DNA of 64,000 nt from contig CALAUG010000021.1 of NCBI GenBank assembly GCA_937892155.1, positions 19,108 to 83,107 of the forward strand, read 5' to 3'. Position 1 is the first letter of the stretch. Every line of letters starts with the position of its first letter. Source of the DNA: an uncultured Bacteroidales bacterium (GTDB lineage: Bacteria; Bacteroidota; Bacteroidia; Bacteroidales; UBA1715). Both the position numbers and the translations under genes were made by a program. Shown piece after piece: positions 53,756 to 62,298 of the stretch. The notes beneath the pieces were generated by a model. It was given only the letters and a program-made list of their open reading frames with translations. It searched no databases and had not been told where the DNA came from.

Positions 53756-53774
53756 TATCCCATTTTGAGTTGAA

Positions 53775-54602
53775 ATGAAGAAACTACTTTTGCTCATTTC
53801 ACTTTTTTTTGTCGTCACTGTTTCATATTCGCAGGATTTACGTCCTGTGGTAGTGCAGGATGGTGTACTCGTGTATAAAGGCGAGTATGGCGATATGCTC
53901 GTGTATTATAATCAAAAAGAAGTTGACCAGAAGGAAGGACAATGGGGATTTATAGATAAAAAAGGAAACGTGGTTATTCCTGTTCAATTTGACGACGCAA
54001 ATTATTTTAGTTGTAGTCTGGCCTGCGTTAAGAAAAATGATAGGTATGGCTACATTGATACTACAGGAAAAGTTGTGGTTTATTATTTCTTTGATGAAGC
54101 AAATTCATTTGATCCTGATAATGGACTTGCTTTGGTGAAACGTTCTGGCAAATGGGGATGGATAAATCATTATGGCGATTATGTGGTAAAGTGCCGGTTC
54201 GAAATGGCTTGTCCGTTTATTGATGGTTTTGCTATGGTTAAGTTGAACGGGAAATACGGTTACATTGATAAAAAAGGAAAATTTGTGGTTCCATGCCGTT
54301 TTGATAATCTGAGTCCTTTTGGTGAAGGTGGTATGGCAATGGTTGAACAAGGTGGAAAATGGGGATTTGTGGATACACTCGGAACTATTCCTATTGCTTG
54401 TCAGTTTGATTCGGAAATGCTGTTTCAGGAAGGACTTTCAGCCGTGAAGCAGGGCAATAAATGGGGCTTCGTTAATACGAGTGGAATTTTTGTTATTCCG
54501 GCAGAGTACGATTATGTTGAATCATTCTTTAAAGGCAAAGCCTTGGTTGAAATAGACGATGAACAATTCTATATCAATAAAAAAGGTGAAATTGTAAAAT
54601 AA
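53775..54602 (+). CDS. WG-repeat secreted protein
   Basis: 275 residues: signal peptide (MKKLLLLISLFFVVTVSYS) then about seven clear WG repeats (WGFIDKKGNVVIPVQFDD, YGYIDTTGKVVV, WGWINHYGDYVV, YGYIDKKGKFVVP, WGFVDTLGTIPI, WGFVNTSGIFVIP). Periplasmic or surface, binding role likely. Better preserved than the lipoprotein at 14955. Confidence 0.9.
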   Translation: MKKLLLLISLFFVVTVSYSQDLRPVVVQDGVLVYKGEYGDMLVYYNQKEVDQKEGQWGFIDKKGNVVIPVQFDDANYFSCSLACVKKNDRYGYIDTTGKVVVYYFFDEANSFDPDNGLALVKRSGKWGWINHYGDYVVKCRFEMACPFIDGFAMVKLNGKYGYIDKKGKFVVPCRFDNLSPFGEGGMAMVEQGGKWGFVDTLGTIPIACQFDSEMLFQEGLSAVKQGNKWGFVNTSGIFVIPAEYDYVESFFKGKALVEIDDEQFYINKKGEIVK

Positions 54603-54619
54603 AGAAATATTGACGACAA

Positions 54620-54648
54620 AAAAAGCGAACCAATTTGATTCGCTTTTT
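54620..54648. terminator. Bidirectional terminator between the WG-repeat gene and guaA
   Basis: AAAAAGCGAA / TTCGCTTTTT, 10-bp stem with a 9-nt loop and T-runs on both strands. Serves the two convergent genes. Confidence 0.9.
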
Positions 54649-54659
54649 GTCAATAATTT

Positions 54660-56264
54660 CTATTCCCACTCAATTGTTGAAGGTGGTTTCGACGAAATGT
54701 CGTAGCATACGCGGTTTACACCTTTCACTTTATTTATAATGTCGTTGGAAACTTTTGCCATAAATTCGTATGGAAGATGAGCCCAATCTGCTGTCATTGC
54801 ATCGGTACTGGTAACCGCACGAAGCGCAACGGCTCTTTCGTATGTTCTTTCGTCGCCCATTACGCCTACGCTCTTAATTGGCAATAGAATTACACCAGCT
54901 TGCCAAATTTGGTCGTATAGTGAAACTTCTATTTCTCCATTTGTCATATTTGCAGGAACACCAGCAGCAAGAACTTTACGAGCTTCTTCGCCAGAAAGTT
55001 TCACTTTCCAATCTCTCAAACCTTGAATGAAAATATCATCGGCATCTTGAAGGATACGAACTTTTTCTCTTGTTATATCTCCAAGAATACGTACAGCCAA
55101 ACCTGGTCCAGGGAATGGGTGACGGGTAATCAAATGTTCTGGCATACCAAGTTGACGACCAACACGACGAACTTCGTCTTTGAACAACCATTTTAATGGC
55201 TCACATAGTTTCAAGTTCATTTTTTCTGGCAAACCACCTACGTTGTGATGGCTCTTGATAACCATACCCGTAATGCTCAAACTTTCAATTCTATCAGGAT
55301 AGATTGTTCCTTGTGCCAACCATTTTGCATCGGTAATTTTTTGTGCTTCGGCATCAAAAACGTCAATGAAACCTGCACCGATAATTTTACGTTTGCGTTC
55401 TGGTTCTGTAACACCTTCCAATTCTTTGAAGAATTTGTCGCTTGCGTCAACGCCAATCACGTTCAAACCAAGACATTCGTAATCGTGAAGCACGTTTTTA
55501 GCCTCATTTTTACGCAACAATCCATGGTCAACAAAAATACACGTTAAATTTTTGCCAATAGCTTTGTTCAACAATACAGCAGCAACGGAAGAGTCAACAC
55601 CACCACTCAAACCAAGAATTACACGGTCGTTGCCAAGTTGAGCTTTTAATTCTGCAACAGTGGTTTCAACAAACGAAGCAGGACTCCATGTTTGATGTCC
55701 GCCACAGATGTTTACCACGAAATTCTTTAATAATTGTGTTCCTTGAGTAGAGTGGAACACTTCTGGATGAAATTGTACACCCCAAACTTTTTCGCCTTCA
55801 AATTGATATGCGGCAAATTCAACTTTACTTGTTGATGCTATTTTTTTTGCACCGGTAGGTAATTTTGTAATTGTATCGCCGTGCGACATCCAAACTTGCG
55901 AATTGTCGTCCAAACCTTGTAACAAAGGATTGGTTTTGTCGAATGATGACAAATTTGCACGTCCGTATTCACGTGTGCCTGCCGATTCAACTTTTCCACC
56001 ATACGTTTGAGCCATAAATTGAGCTCCGTAGCAAATACCAAGAATAGGATATTTTCCACGAATGTCGGTCAAGTCAACTTTAAATGATTTCTCGTCGTAC
56101 ACGCTGAAAGGCGATCCACTTAAAATTACTCCAATAACGTCTTTGTCATCTTTCGGAAATTTGTTGTAAGGAACGATTTCGCAGAACGTGTCCAACTCAC
56201 GGACACGGCGTCCAATCAGCTGGGTTGTCTGTGAACCAAAGTCTAATATTATAATTTTTTCCAT
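54660..56264 (-). CDS. guaA: GMP synthase (glutamine-hydrolysing)
   Basis: 534 residues. Class I amidotransferase part: ICYGAQFMA with the nucleophilic Cys, QFHPEV; then ATP-pyrophosphatase with LGLSGGVDSSV and the C-terminal dimerisation domain with HPFPGPGLAVRILG. It converts XMP to GMP. Its -7 box is probably TACTTTTG at 56284-56291 (minus). Confidence 0.97.
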   Translation of the reverse strand: MEKIIILDFGSQTTQLIGRRVRELDTFCEIVPYNKFPKDDKDVIGVILSGSPFSVYDEKSFKVDLTDIRGKYPILGICYGAQFMAQTYGGKVESAGTREYGRANLSSFDKTNPLLQGLDDNSQVWMSHGDTITKLPTGAKKIASTSKVEFAAYQFEGEKVWGVQFHPEVFHSTQGTQLLKNFVVNICGGHQTWSPASFVETTVAELKAQLGNDRVILGLSGGVDSSVAAVLLNKAIGKNLTCIFVDHGLLRKNEAKNVLHDYECLGLNVIGVDASDKFFKELEGVTEPERKRKIIGAGFIDVFDAEAQKITDAKWLAQGTIYPDRIESLSITGMVIKSHHNVGGLPEKMNLKLCEPLKWLFKDEVRRVGRQLGMPEHLITRHPFPGPGLAVRILGDITREKVRILQDADDIFIQGLRDWKVKLSGEEARKVLAAGVPANMTNGEIEVSLYDQIWQAGVILLPIKSVGVMGDERTYERAVALRAVTSTDAMTADWAHLPYEFMAKVSNDIINKVKGVNRVCYDISSKPPSTIEWE

Positions 56265-56283
56265 CGGTAAATGTATTACGCTG

Positions 56284-56291
56284 CAAAAGTA
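56284..56291 (-). promoter_or_regulatory. Candidate -7 box for guaA
   Basis: TACTTTTG on the minus strand, 20 bp before the start. The rest of the gap 56265-56399 is A/T-rich and simple. Confidence 0.45.
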
Positions 56292-56399
56292 GTAAAAAGT
56301 TAAAAATTAAAAACTAAGAACTATGAATTAAAAGTTAGTATTTGGCGGTAAATTTCTTGATTAACGGCAGTCATCTGACAACTGATAGCTGAAAACTTT

Positions 56400-56407
56400 T
56401 ATATTTG
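56400..56407 (+). promoter_or_regulatory. Candidate -7 box for the thioesterase-rsmA operon
   Basis: TATATTTG, 22 bp before the start codon, matches TAnnTTTG. Confidence 0.5.
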
Positions 56408-56429
56408 CGAAAAGTTTGTTAGTTCGAGG

Positions 56430-57170
56430 ATGGAAAAGAAAACCTCCGTTGATTATACTGTTTTAGTCCGTGATACGGATTTTTCCCTGCATTCGTCATT
56501 AGAATCGGTGGGAAATATATTTATGAATGCAGCTGGTCTTGATGCGGAACGCAAGGGCTTCGGCATGGACGCACTTCATAAACAAGGATTGGCCTGGGTT
56601 GCTTTACGCATATATATTAAAGTAAATTCATATCCGGCTGCGTTTGAGAAATTACAAGTTTCTACGTGGGTGGAAAATTGGACGAAACTTACAACACAAA
56701 GGGATTGTATTCTTTCTGATCTGGATGGAAAGACGCTTGTGGAGGTTTCTTCGTTGTGGGCTGTGATAGATTTTAATTCACGTCAGCCTGTGAATTTACA
56801 GGAAGCTTTGCCGTCGTATGGTCCATGGCTGTTGGATGAGAAGTTGTCGATTCGTCCACCGGAAAAGGTTCGTTTGTTGACAAATCCGGAATTGGTTGCA
56901 ACAAGAAAAGTTGTGTATAGCGACATAGACAGCAATATGCACGCAACTAGTTTTAAATATGTGTCGTGGATTTTAGATACAGTTCCGTTGGAAGTGTTCC
57001 AAAAACAGTTTGTTTCTGATTTTGAAATAAATTATGTGAAAGAATGCCGTTACGGAGAAACTGTGCAGATTTTCCGTGAACAAATAGGAGAGAACGTCTA
57101 TGCATACGATATTAGAAACCAAGAAAATAGTTCTCTCAACCGTTGTAAATTAACGTTTTCCAACTTATGA
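56430..57170 (+). CDS. Acyl-ACP thioesterase
   Basis: 246 residues, two hot-dog folds of the plant-type Fat family: YTVLVRDTDFSLHSSLESVGNIFMNAA and VASWVENWTK-like VSTWVENWTKLTTQRD, then a second fold with SDIDSNMHATSFKYVSWILD. It releases fatty acids from acyl-carrier protein, ending chain elongation. Overlaps rsmA by 4 bases. Confidence 0.93.
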   Translation: MEKKTSVDYTVLVRDTDFSLHSSLESVGNIFMNAAGLDAERKGFGMDALHKQGLAWVALRIYIKVNSYPAAFEKLQVSTWVENWTKLTTQRDCILSDLDGKTLVEVSSLWAVIDFNSRQPVNLQEALPSYGPWLLDEKLSIRPPEKVRLLTNPELVATRKVVYSDIDSNMHATSFKYVSWILDTVPLEVFQKQFVSDFEINYVKECRYGETVQIFREQIGENVYAYDIRNQENSSLNRCKLTFSNL

Positions 57171-57955
57171 GTAAAACTCCCGTAAGAGCCAAAAAGAATT
57201 TGGGTCAGCATTTTTTGAGAAGTGGCGATACGGCCAAAAATATTGCTGATTGTTTGCCATTAGTCTGCGGAAATTGTTTGGAAATTGGTCCAGGAATGGG
57301 AATTTTAACTCAACATTTGTTAGATAAGCCTCTTCATTTGAAAGTCATTGAAATAGACGGCGAATCAATAGATTTTTTGCTTGCAAATTCTGTAATAGAT
57401 CCCTTGCAATGTATTCAGGGCGATTTTTTGAAATTGCCGATGACGGAATTTTTTGGCGGTGAACAATTTATGGTGATGGGGAATTTCCCGTATAATATTT
57501 CCAGCCAGATAATGTTCAAAGTTATCGAAAACAGGGAACTTGTTCCAGCCGTTGCGGGAATGTTTCAACGCGAAGTTGCACGAAGGATTTGCTCTCCTGC
57601 AAGTTCCAAGGAGTATGGCATATTGTCGGTGCTGATACAGGCTTTTTATGATACCAAATATCATTTTACGGTCGATGAGAACGAATTTAATCCACCTCCC
57701 AAAGTTAAGTCTGGCGTGATTTCGATGGTACGCAAAGAAAATTATACCTTGCCATGCGATGAAGCTTTGTTTTTTGAGGTTGTAAAGACAAGTTTTAATC
57801 AACGACGGAAAACACTCAATAATTCGTTAAAAAAACTGCTCAAAGACAAAAAATTGGACGAATCGGTGGGAATGAAACGCCCGGAACAGTTGTCGGTAGA
57901 GGATTTTATTGCATTAACAAACTATATTGCAAAAGAGGTTGGTAGTTGTCGGTAG
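57167..57955 (+). CDS. rsmA: 16S rRNA dimethyladenosine transferase
   Basis: 262 residues. RAKKNLGQHFLRS at the start, SAM motif EIGPGMGILTQHLL, and the catalytic MGNFPYNISSQIMF. It methylates A1518/A1519. Translationally coupled to the thioesterase gene. Confidence 0.96.
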   Translation: MSKTPVRAKKNLGQHFLRSGDTAKNIADCLPLVCGNCLEIGPGMGILTQHLLDKPLHLKVIEIDGESIDFLLANSVIDPLQCIQGDFLKLPMTEFFGGEQFMVMGNFPYNISSQIMFKVIENRELVPAVAGMFQREVARRICSPASSKEYGILSVLIQAFYDTKYHFTVDENEFNPPPKVKSGVISMVRKENYTLPCDEALFFEVVKTSFNQRRKTLNNSLKKLLKDKKLDESVGMKRPEQLSVEDFIALTNYIAKEVGSCR

Positions 57956-57983
57956 TTAGTTTTCTGATACTACAAATTGACAC

Positions 57984-59132
57984 TTATTCAACTTGAAAAA
58001 ATTTCATACTTGAAATACTCATAAGTGAAACATTTGTGTAGTAGAATTGAAGTATTTCTTTGTATGTAAATCCTTGTCGTGCCATTTCCATTGCGCCTTC
58101 CTGCGACATTCCAACGCCGTGACCGAAGCCTTTTCCATACAACACAACGACTTCGTCACGCGAATCTATGCAGAAAAATGTTGATTTTAGTTTCCATTCC
58201 TTGCGTACCGTTGTCAGTAACACCAGTGAGTCGGTACAGTCGGTTGCTAGGTATTTTTTTCGGGTTGGTTGCTCAAACGACAAGTCCGTAGAATCGGCGA
58301 GTGGGTAGCCTTTGGATTGTAAATATAATTCCCATTGCTTACGTGGAATTGTTTTTGACCATTCGTAGCCTGGTTGTCCAACGCTGTAAGGGTCTTCTTT
58401 GCTTCGTAAATAGGGGATTGATTTGTGCCAGACATCTTCGCTGTTGCAGGTTTCCCCTCCAGAATTTGCGTAAAAGGTCGCTTCAATAAGGTTCTTGTTT
58501 TGGTCAACTAGAACCAATCCCTTGGTTGCATTGGTTGCTTCAAGAATCGCAGAACTATATCTGCATCGTCCCATATATGCTTGGCAATGAACGGCATCGC
58601 ATAGATTGTAATCCGATTTAAGGTGACGGTTGTAAAACTTTGCAGCGTATGTCCTACATAAAATCGCCTGTGCTTTGTAGTATTCAATTCCTGACTTTAC
58701 ACCGCCTTCCGATTCAACAACGCCAGCAATGTACTTCTCAAAATTCACATCGTTGATCAATAACAATGATTTACTCGTCGTTTTCACGTATAAATCATTG
58801 TCGTATTCTCTCGCTTTTAATCTGTTGTTTTGAAATCGTACTTGAAATATATTTTCTTGGCTAACACCACGGATGAGAATCATACTGTCGGAACTGTAGT
58901 TGCCTAATTTCTGGTTTATGTTGATTTTATGACCGATGTGTGAAATTATTGCCGATTCACCCTCGTTTATGCTGCAAATAACGGTGTTGTTCGACACTAT
59001 GTCGTATTTCCCGTTTTTTGCATAGAAGACGAAGTTGTCTATTTTACTGTCGGAAAATATGCGCACGTTTATGTTTTGGCTCGTACCAATAATTGCAAAT
59101 AGGAGGAATATGATGGTGAGCCTCAATTTCAT
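57984..59132 (-). CDS. SpoIID/LytB-domain protein
   Basis: 382 residues with a signal peptide (MKLRLTIIFLLFAIIGTSQ), then SpoIID domain: FEKYIAGVVESEGGVKSGIEYYKAQAIL, RTYAAKFYNRH, NATKGLVLVDQ, TFYANSGGETCNSEDVW, and GKGFGHGVGMSQEGAMEMA. SpoIID is a lytic transglycosylase that acts on denuded peptidoglycan. Periplasmic or lipoprotein-like. Starts 1 bp after the RapZ-like gene. Confidence 0.93.
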   Translation of the reverse strand: MKLRLTIIFLLFAIIGTSQNINVRIFSDSKIDNFVFYAKNGKYDIVSNNTVICSINEGESAIISHIGHKININQKLGNYSSDSMILIRGVSQENIFQVRFQNNRLKAREYDNDLYVKTTSKSLLLINDVNFEKYIAGVVESEGGVKSGIEYYKAQAILCRTYAAKFYNRHLKSDYNLCDAVHCQAYMGRCRYSSAILEATNATKGLVLVDQNKNLIEATFYANSGGETCNSEDVWHKSIPYLRSKEDPYSVGQPGYEWSKTIPRKQWELYLQSKGYPLADSTDLSFEQPTRKKYLATDCTDSLVLLTTVRKEWKLKSTFFCIDSRDEVVVLYGKGFGHGVGMSQEGAMEMARQGFTYKEILQFYYTNVSLMSISSMKFFQVE

Positions 59133-59133
59133 C

Positions 59134-59535
59134 TTATAATTCTTTATAAATGTTTTGTTCTCTGTGATTGATGATAACCCTTACTGGAAAATTGGCTTTA
59201 ATATACGCTGCTGTTTTTTCTGCAAAATAAACCGAACGGTGTTGCCCGCCAGTACAGCCGAAGTTTATCATTAAATGCGTGAAATCACGCTCGATATATT
59301 TTTTAATGCTTGGCGAAGTGATTGAATATATATATGACAAAAACTCTTCGCATTCTGGGTATGGCTTAAAGAAATCAATGACAACTTGTTGAGTACCATT
59401 TACTTGTTTGTATTCTGGATATCGTCCAGGGTTGGGTAGAGCACGGCAGTCAAATACAAAGCCTCCACCGTTGCCGCTGGTGTCTTCGGGATATCCTTTT
59501 TTGAACGAAAAACTGGTAATTTCTACTGTTAGCAT
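59134..59535 (-). CDS. RapZ C-terminal domain protein (unfused)
   Basis: 133 residues matching the RapZ C-terminal domain: SFKKGYPEDTSGNGGGFVFDCRALPNPGR and FGCTGGQHRSVYFAEK. In many Bacteroidetes this domain is fused to an aminoglycoside-phosphotransferase-like kinase; here it stands alone, 11 bp downstream of that kinase gene and in another frame. Confidence 0.9.
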   Translation of the reverse strand: MLTVEITSFSFKKGYPEDTSGNGGGFVFDCRALPNPGRYPEYKQVNGTQQVVIDFFKPYPECEEFLSYIYSITSPSIKKYIERDFTHLMINFGCTGGQHRSVYFAEKTAAYIKANFPVRVIINHREQNIYKEL

Positions 59536-59546
59536 AGAGATAAATT

Positions 59547-60536
59547 TTATAGTTCTTTCAATTCTTCTATCAATCTTGATAAGTATGGAATTGGAATAAT
59601 TTCGTTAATAATTGGGGTGTGCTGCTTCAAATTTTGCAATGCTTGTGGAATGCTTTGTAAAAAATGTTCTTTCCGTTGTATAAATCCTCTAAATCCGTAT
59701 GCTCCAAGTGTTTGCAATATACGAATGAACACAAATCCTTGAAATAATTTCCTGAATTCTTGTTCGTCAACAGTAATTGCTTTTTGTAATTCTTGTATGT
59801 AGTAGGAAAGTAGTTCTTCACGCATTTCTTGGCTAAGGTTTGCCTTGGCTTGGTACAAAAGGGAAACAACATCGTATTGCAGTGGTCCTTTCATTCCGCC
59901 CTGAAAGTCAATGTATCCTAATTGGTCGTCTTTCAACAATATGTTTCGTGATTGAAAATCTCTATACATGAAGTATTTGCGGTCGGCCGTTTCTAAAAAG
60001 TCTAGCAATCTTTCAAAATCTTCTTCGAGTTTTTGCTCGTTGAATTCTAAACCACTGATTTTCAGGTAATAATATTTAAAATAATAGAGATCCCATTTCA
60101 TTGCGGTCCTGTCAAATTCCTGACGGACAAAACAATGTGAAAAATCTATGTTTTTACCTTGAAGTTGTATGTTAATTAAATCTGATAAAATTCTTTTGTA
60201 CAAAGAAATAACTTCGTTGTTTGAAAGATTTTCTTTTGCTTTTAAAACATCTGTTTCACCTAAGTCGGAGATTAAATATATTTCGTTCGTTTCGTCGGTT
60301 GCAAATACTGTTGGAACAGGCAGGTTTGCTTGTTTAAATACAGAACTGAAATATATGAACGACATGTTTTCATCTCGATCTGTTCCTACGCACGCAAGCA
60401 TCGTGTGGGGAAGTTCAGAGTTGATTCTGTAATATCTACGGGACGAACCAGCACCTGGCAACAAGTCGATTGCAAATATTTTTTCTGAAAAATTTTTCTG
60501 AAAAAGTGATGCTATTTTTTCTTGAAATTTGTCCAT
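59547..60536 (-). CDS. APH-like phosphotransferase (AmgK-type)
   Basis: 329 residues, choline/aminoglycoside-kinase-like: PGAGSSRRYYRI glycine-rich region, FMYRDFQSRNILL (catalytic Asp and Asn), and GYIDFQGGMKGPLQYDV (metal-binding Asp). AmgK-type enzymes phosphorylate N-acetylmuramate for peptidoglycan recycling; no murU gene is adjacent, so that is only a suggestion. Operon: APH - RapZ-C - SpoIID. Confidence 0.9.
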   Translation of the reverse strand: MDKFQEKIASLFQKNFSEKIFAIDLLPGAGSSRRYYRINSELPHTMLACVGTDRDENMSFIYFSSVFKQANLPVPTVFATDETNEIYLISDLGETDVLKAKENLSNNEVISLYKRILSDLINIQLQGKNIDFSHCFVRQEFDRTAMKWDLYYFKYYYLKISGLEFNEQKLEEDFERLLDFLETADRKYFMYRDFQSRNILLKDDQLGYIDFQGGMKGPLQYDVVSLLYQAKANLSQEMREELLSYYIQELQKAITVDEQEFRKLFQGFVFIRILQTLGAYGFRGFIQRKEHFLQSIPQALQNLKQHTPIINEIIPIPYLSRLIEELKEL

Positions 60537-60553
60537 AGTAAGTTTCGTATAGG

Positions 60554-60561
60554 CAAAATTA
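60554..60561 (-). promoter_or_regulatory. Candidate -7 box for the APH-RapZ-SpoIID operon
   Basis: TAATTTTG on the minus strand, 18 bp before the start of the phosphotransferase gene. Confidence 0.45.
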
Positions 60562-60615
60562 AAAATTTAATGTAACACTCTGCCTAAAAATTCCATTTTG
60601 TTGTGGTTATTTCTG

Positions 60616-60623
60616 TATTTTTG
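60616..60623 (+). promoter_or_regulatory. Candidate -7 box for the acetylesterase gene
   Basis: TATTTTTG, 13 bp before the ATG at 60636, with TTTTG about 16 bp upstream; spacing a little short. Confidence 0.4.
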
Positions 60624-60635
60624 TATCAAATTGGA

Positions 60636-62081
60636 ATGAATATGAAAATCTTAAAGTTTTTATTACTGTTGTTTTGTTTAGCTGCTTGTAATATAACAAG
60701 TTATGCGCTTGTTACTTTACCGTCGATTTTTTGCGACAATATGGTGCTTCAGCAAAACGCCAAGGTTAAAATCTGGGGGTGGGCAAAACCATACGAGGAA
60801 ATTACGGTGAAAGTTGGCTGGGACACAACTACGTATAAGGTGATGACTGGCAATTCTATGGAATGGTCTGTTGACGTAAGGACTCCACAAGCAAGTTTTA
60901 CTCCGTACGAAATAACGGTGGAAGGATGGAGAAAACTTACAATAAAAAACGTGCTTGTAGGCGAGGTGTGGCTTTGTTCTGGACAATCGAATATGGAATG
61001 GTCGCCACGAAATGGCATTTTGAATGGCGAAAAGGAAGTTGCCGCGGCAGATTATCCCAATATTCGTTTCTTTCAAGTCGTGCCACGTAAGTCGGTTGTA
61101 GTGCAGGACGATGTGTATGGCGAATGGAAAGAATGTTCGCCTGAAACGATGATAGATTTTAGTGCCATTGGTTACTTTTTTGCTCGTAAGTTGCAACAAG
61201 AATTGAATATTCCAATTGGAATTATAGGCTCGTATGTTGGTGGTTCGCCAATTGAAACGTGGACACCTGCCGAAACAATCTATGAAGATCCAGAATTGTT
61301 GGACTTGTCAAAAAAAATATCTGAAATGTCGTGGTCGCCAAAAGAACCGGGTTATTTGTATAATGCTATGATTGCACCTATAATTCAGTTCAAAATTAAA
61401 GGAATTTTATGGTATCAAGGCGAAGCGAATGTGGAAAATGCCGAGGGATACGACAAATTGCTTACAAACCTTATTTATAGTTGGTTTAAAAAGCATGGAG
61501 AACACGTTCCTTTTTATATTGCTCAAATTGCACCATTTGCGTATGGCGTTGAAGGTCAATGTCCTACGATTCAAAATAAGCAACGCTTTGTTTCAAGATT
61601 TGGTGACGTGGAAATGATTGTCACTAATGATTTTGTTGACGATGTCAATAATATTCACCCAAAGGATAAGCAGACGGCCGGACTTCGATTTGCAAATCTT
61701 GCGTTGTATCAATTATATCATAATCCAACAAAATTGTCTCCGAATCAAGTTTTTTCACCAGAACCTATTGTACCATATTATGGTAAACCAAATGAAGTCT
61801 ATGTAAATTTTTTCTATGCCGAAAAATTGCACTCGACAACTAAGACAATAGAAGGTTTTGAATTAGCAGGAATAGATGGTGTTTTTTATCCAGCAAAGGC
61901 TGTTATTTGCGAGGAGCAATCCACAATAAAACTTACTTCTGCAAAAGTGAAAAAACCTACTCAAGTGCGGTATGCGTGGAAAAATACAGCACAACCTACG
62001 CTACGAAATGAATATAATATGCCAGCAACGTGTTTTTGGCTTGACGATATTCCTGTGGGAATTGTTGAAGATATAGAATAG
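60636..62081 (+). CDS. Sialate O-acetylesterase-like enzyme
   Basis: Start ATG 60636 (alternative 60642). 481 residues: signal peptide (MKILKFLLLLFCLAACNITSYA; the Cys could serve as lipidation site in another reading), then a jelly-roll part (LPSIFCDNMVLQQ), the SGNH motif LCSGQSNMEW, GSYVGGSPIETW, WYQGEANVENA, and a C-terminal HPKDKQTAGLRFANLAL with the catalytic His/Asp. It removes O-acetyl groups from sialic acids or xylan. Periplasmic. No neighbouring glycan genes. Confidence 0.92.
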   Translation: MNMKILKFLLLLFCLAACNITSYALVTLPSIFCDNMVLQQNAKVKIWGWAKPYEEITVKVGWDTTTYKVMTGNSMEWSVDVRTPQASFTPYEITVEGWRKLTIKNVLVGEVWLCSGQSNMEWSPRNGILNGEKEVAAADYPNIRFFQVVPRKSVVVQDDVYGEWKECSPETMIDFSAIGYFFARKLQQELNIPIGIIGSYVGGSPIETWTPAETIYEDPELLDLSKKISEMSWSPKEPGYLYNAMIAPIIQFKIKGILWYQGEANVENAEGYDKLLTNLIYSWFKKHGEHVPFYIAQIAPFAYGVEGQCPTIQNKQRFVSRFGDVEMIVTNDFVDDVNNIHPKDKQTAGLRFANLALYQLYHNPTKLSPNQVFSPEPIVPYYGKPNEVYVNFFYAEKLHSTTKTIEGFELAGIDGVFYPAKAVICEEQSTIKLTSAKVKKPTQVRYAWKNTAQPTLRNEYNMPATCFWLDDIPVGIVEDIE

Positions 62082-62113
62082 CGAGCATAGAATTATGAAA
62101 ATTTTCTTTGCAA

Positions 62114-62218
62114 GATGTAAAGACACCCGCTCCACAAAATAAACCTTTCCGTCTAATTAATGTTTCGTTTTACAATGTTGGTCAGTTGGATAAGATTGTA
62201 GAGAAAGAAATTTTTTGA
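62114..62218 (+). pseudogene. Possible gene remnant in the acetylesterase-miaB gap
   Basis: A stop-bounded frame reads DVKTPAPQNKPFRLINV, then SFYNVGQLDKIVEKEIF, before TGA 62216-62218. It has no ATG, but the wording (KPFR..SFYNV) recalls the start of secreted endonuclease/exonuclease/phosphatase proteins. It could be a relic or chance. The remainder of the 217-bp gap holds an inverted repeat at its end and nothing else I recognise. Confidence 0.25.
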
Positions 62219-62266
62219 AGAACAATGTGTGAAACTAAATATATTTTTCTCCCTTCGTTCAATTTC

Positions 62267-62292
62267 CTGCGTAAATCTCTATCTTTACGCAG
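62267..62292. promoter_or_regulatory. Inverted repeat in the miaB leader
   Basis: CTGCGTAAA and TTTACGCAG are perfect 9-bp arms around an 8-nt loop, ending 6 bp before the miaB start. It could be a repressor site or a leader hairpin affecting translation. Confidence 0.5.
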
Positions 62293-62298
62293 AGAATT

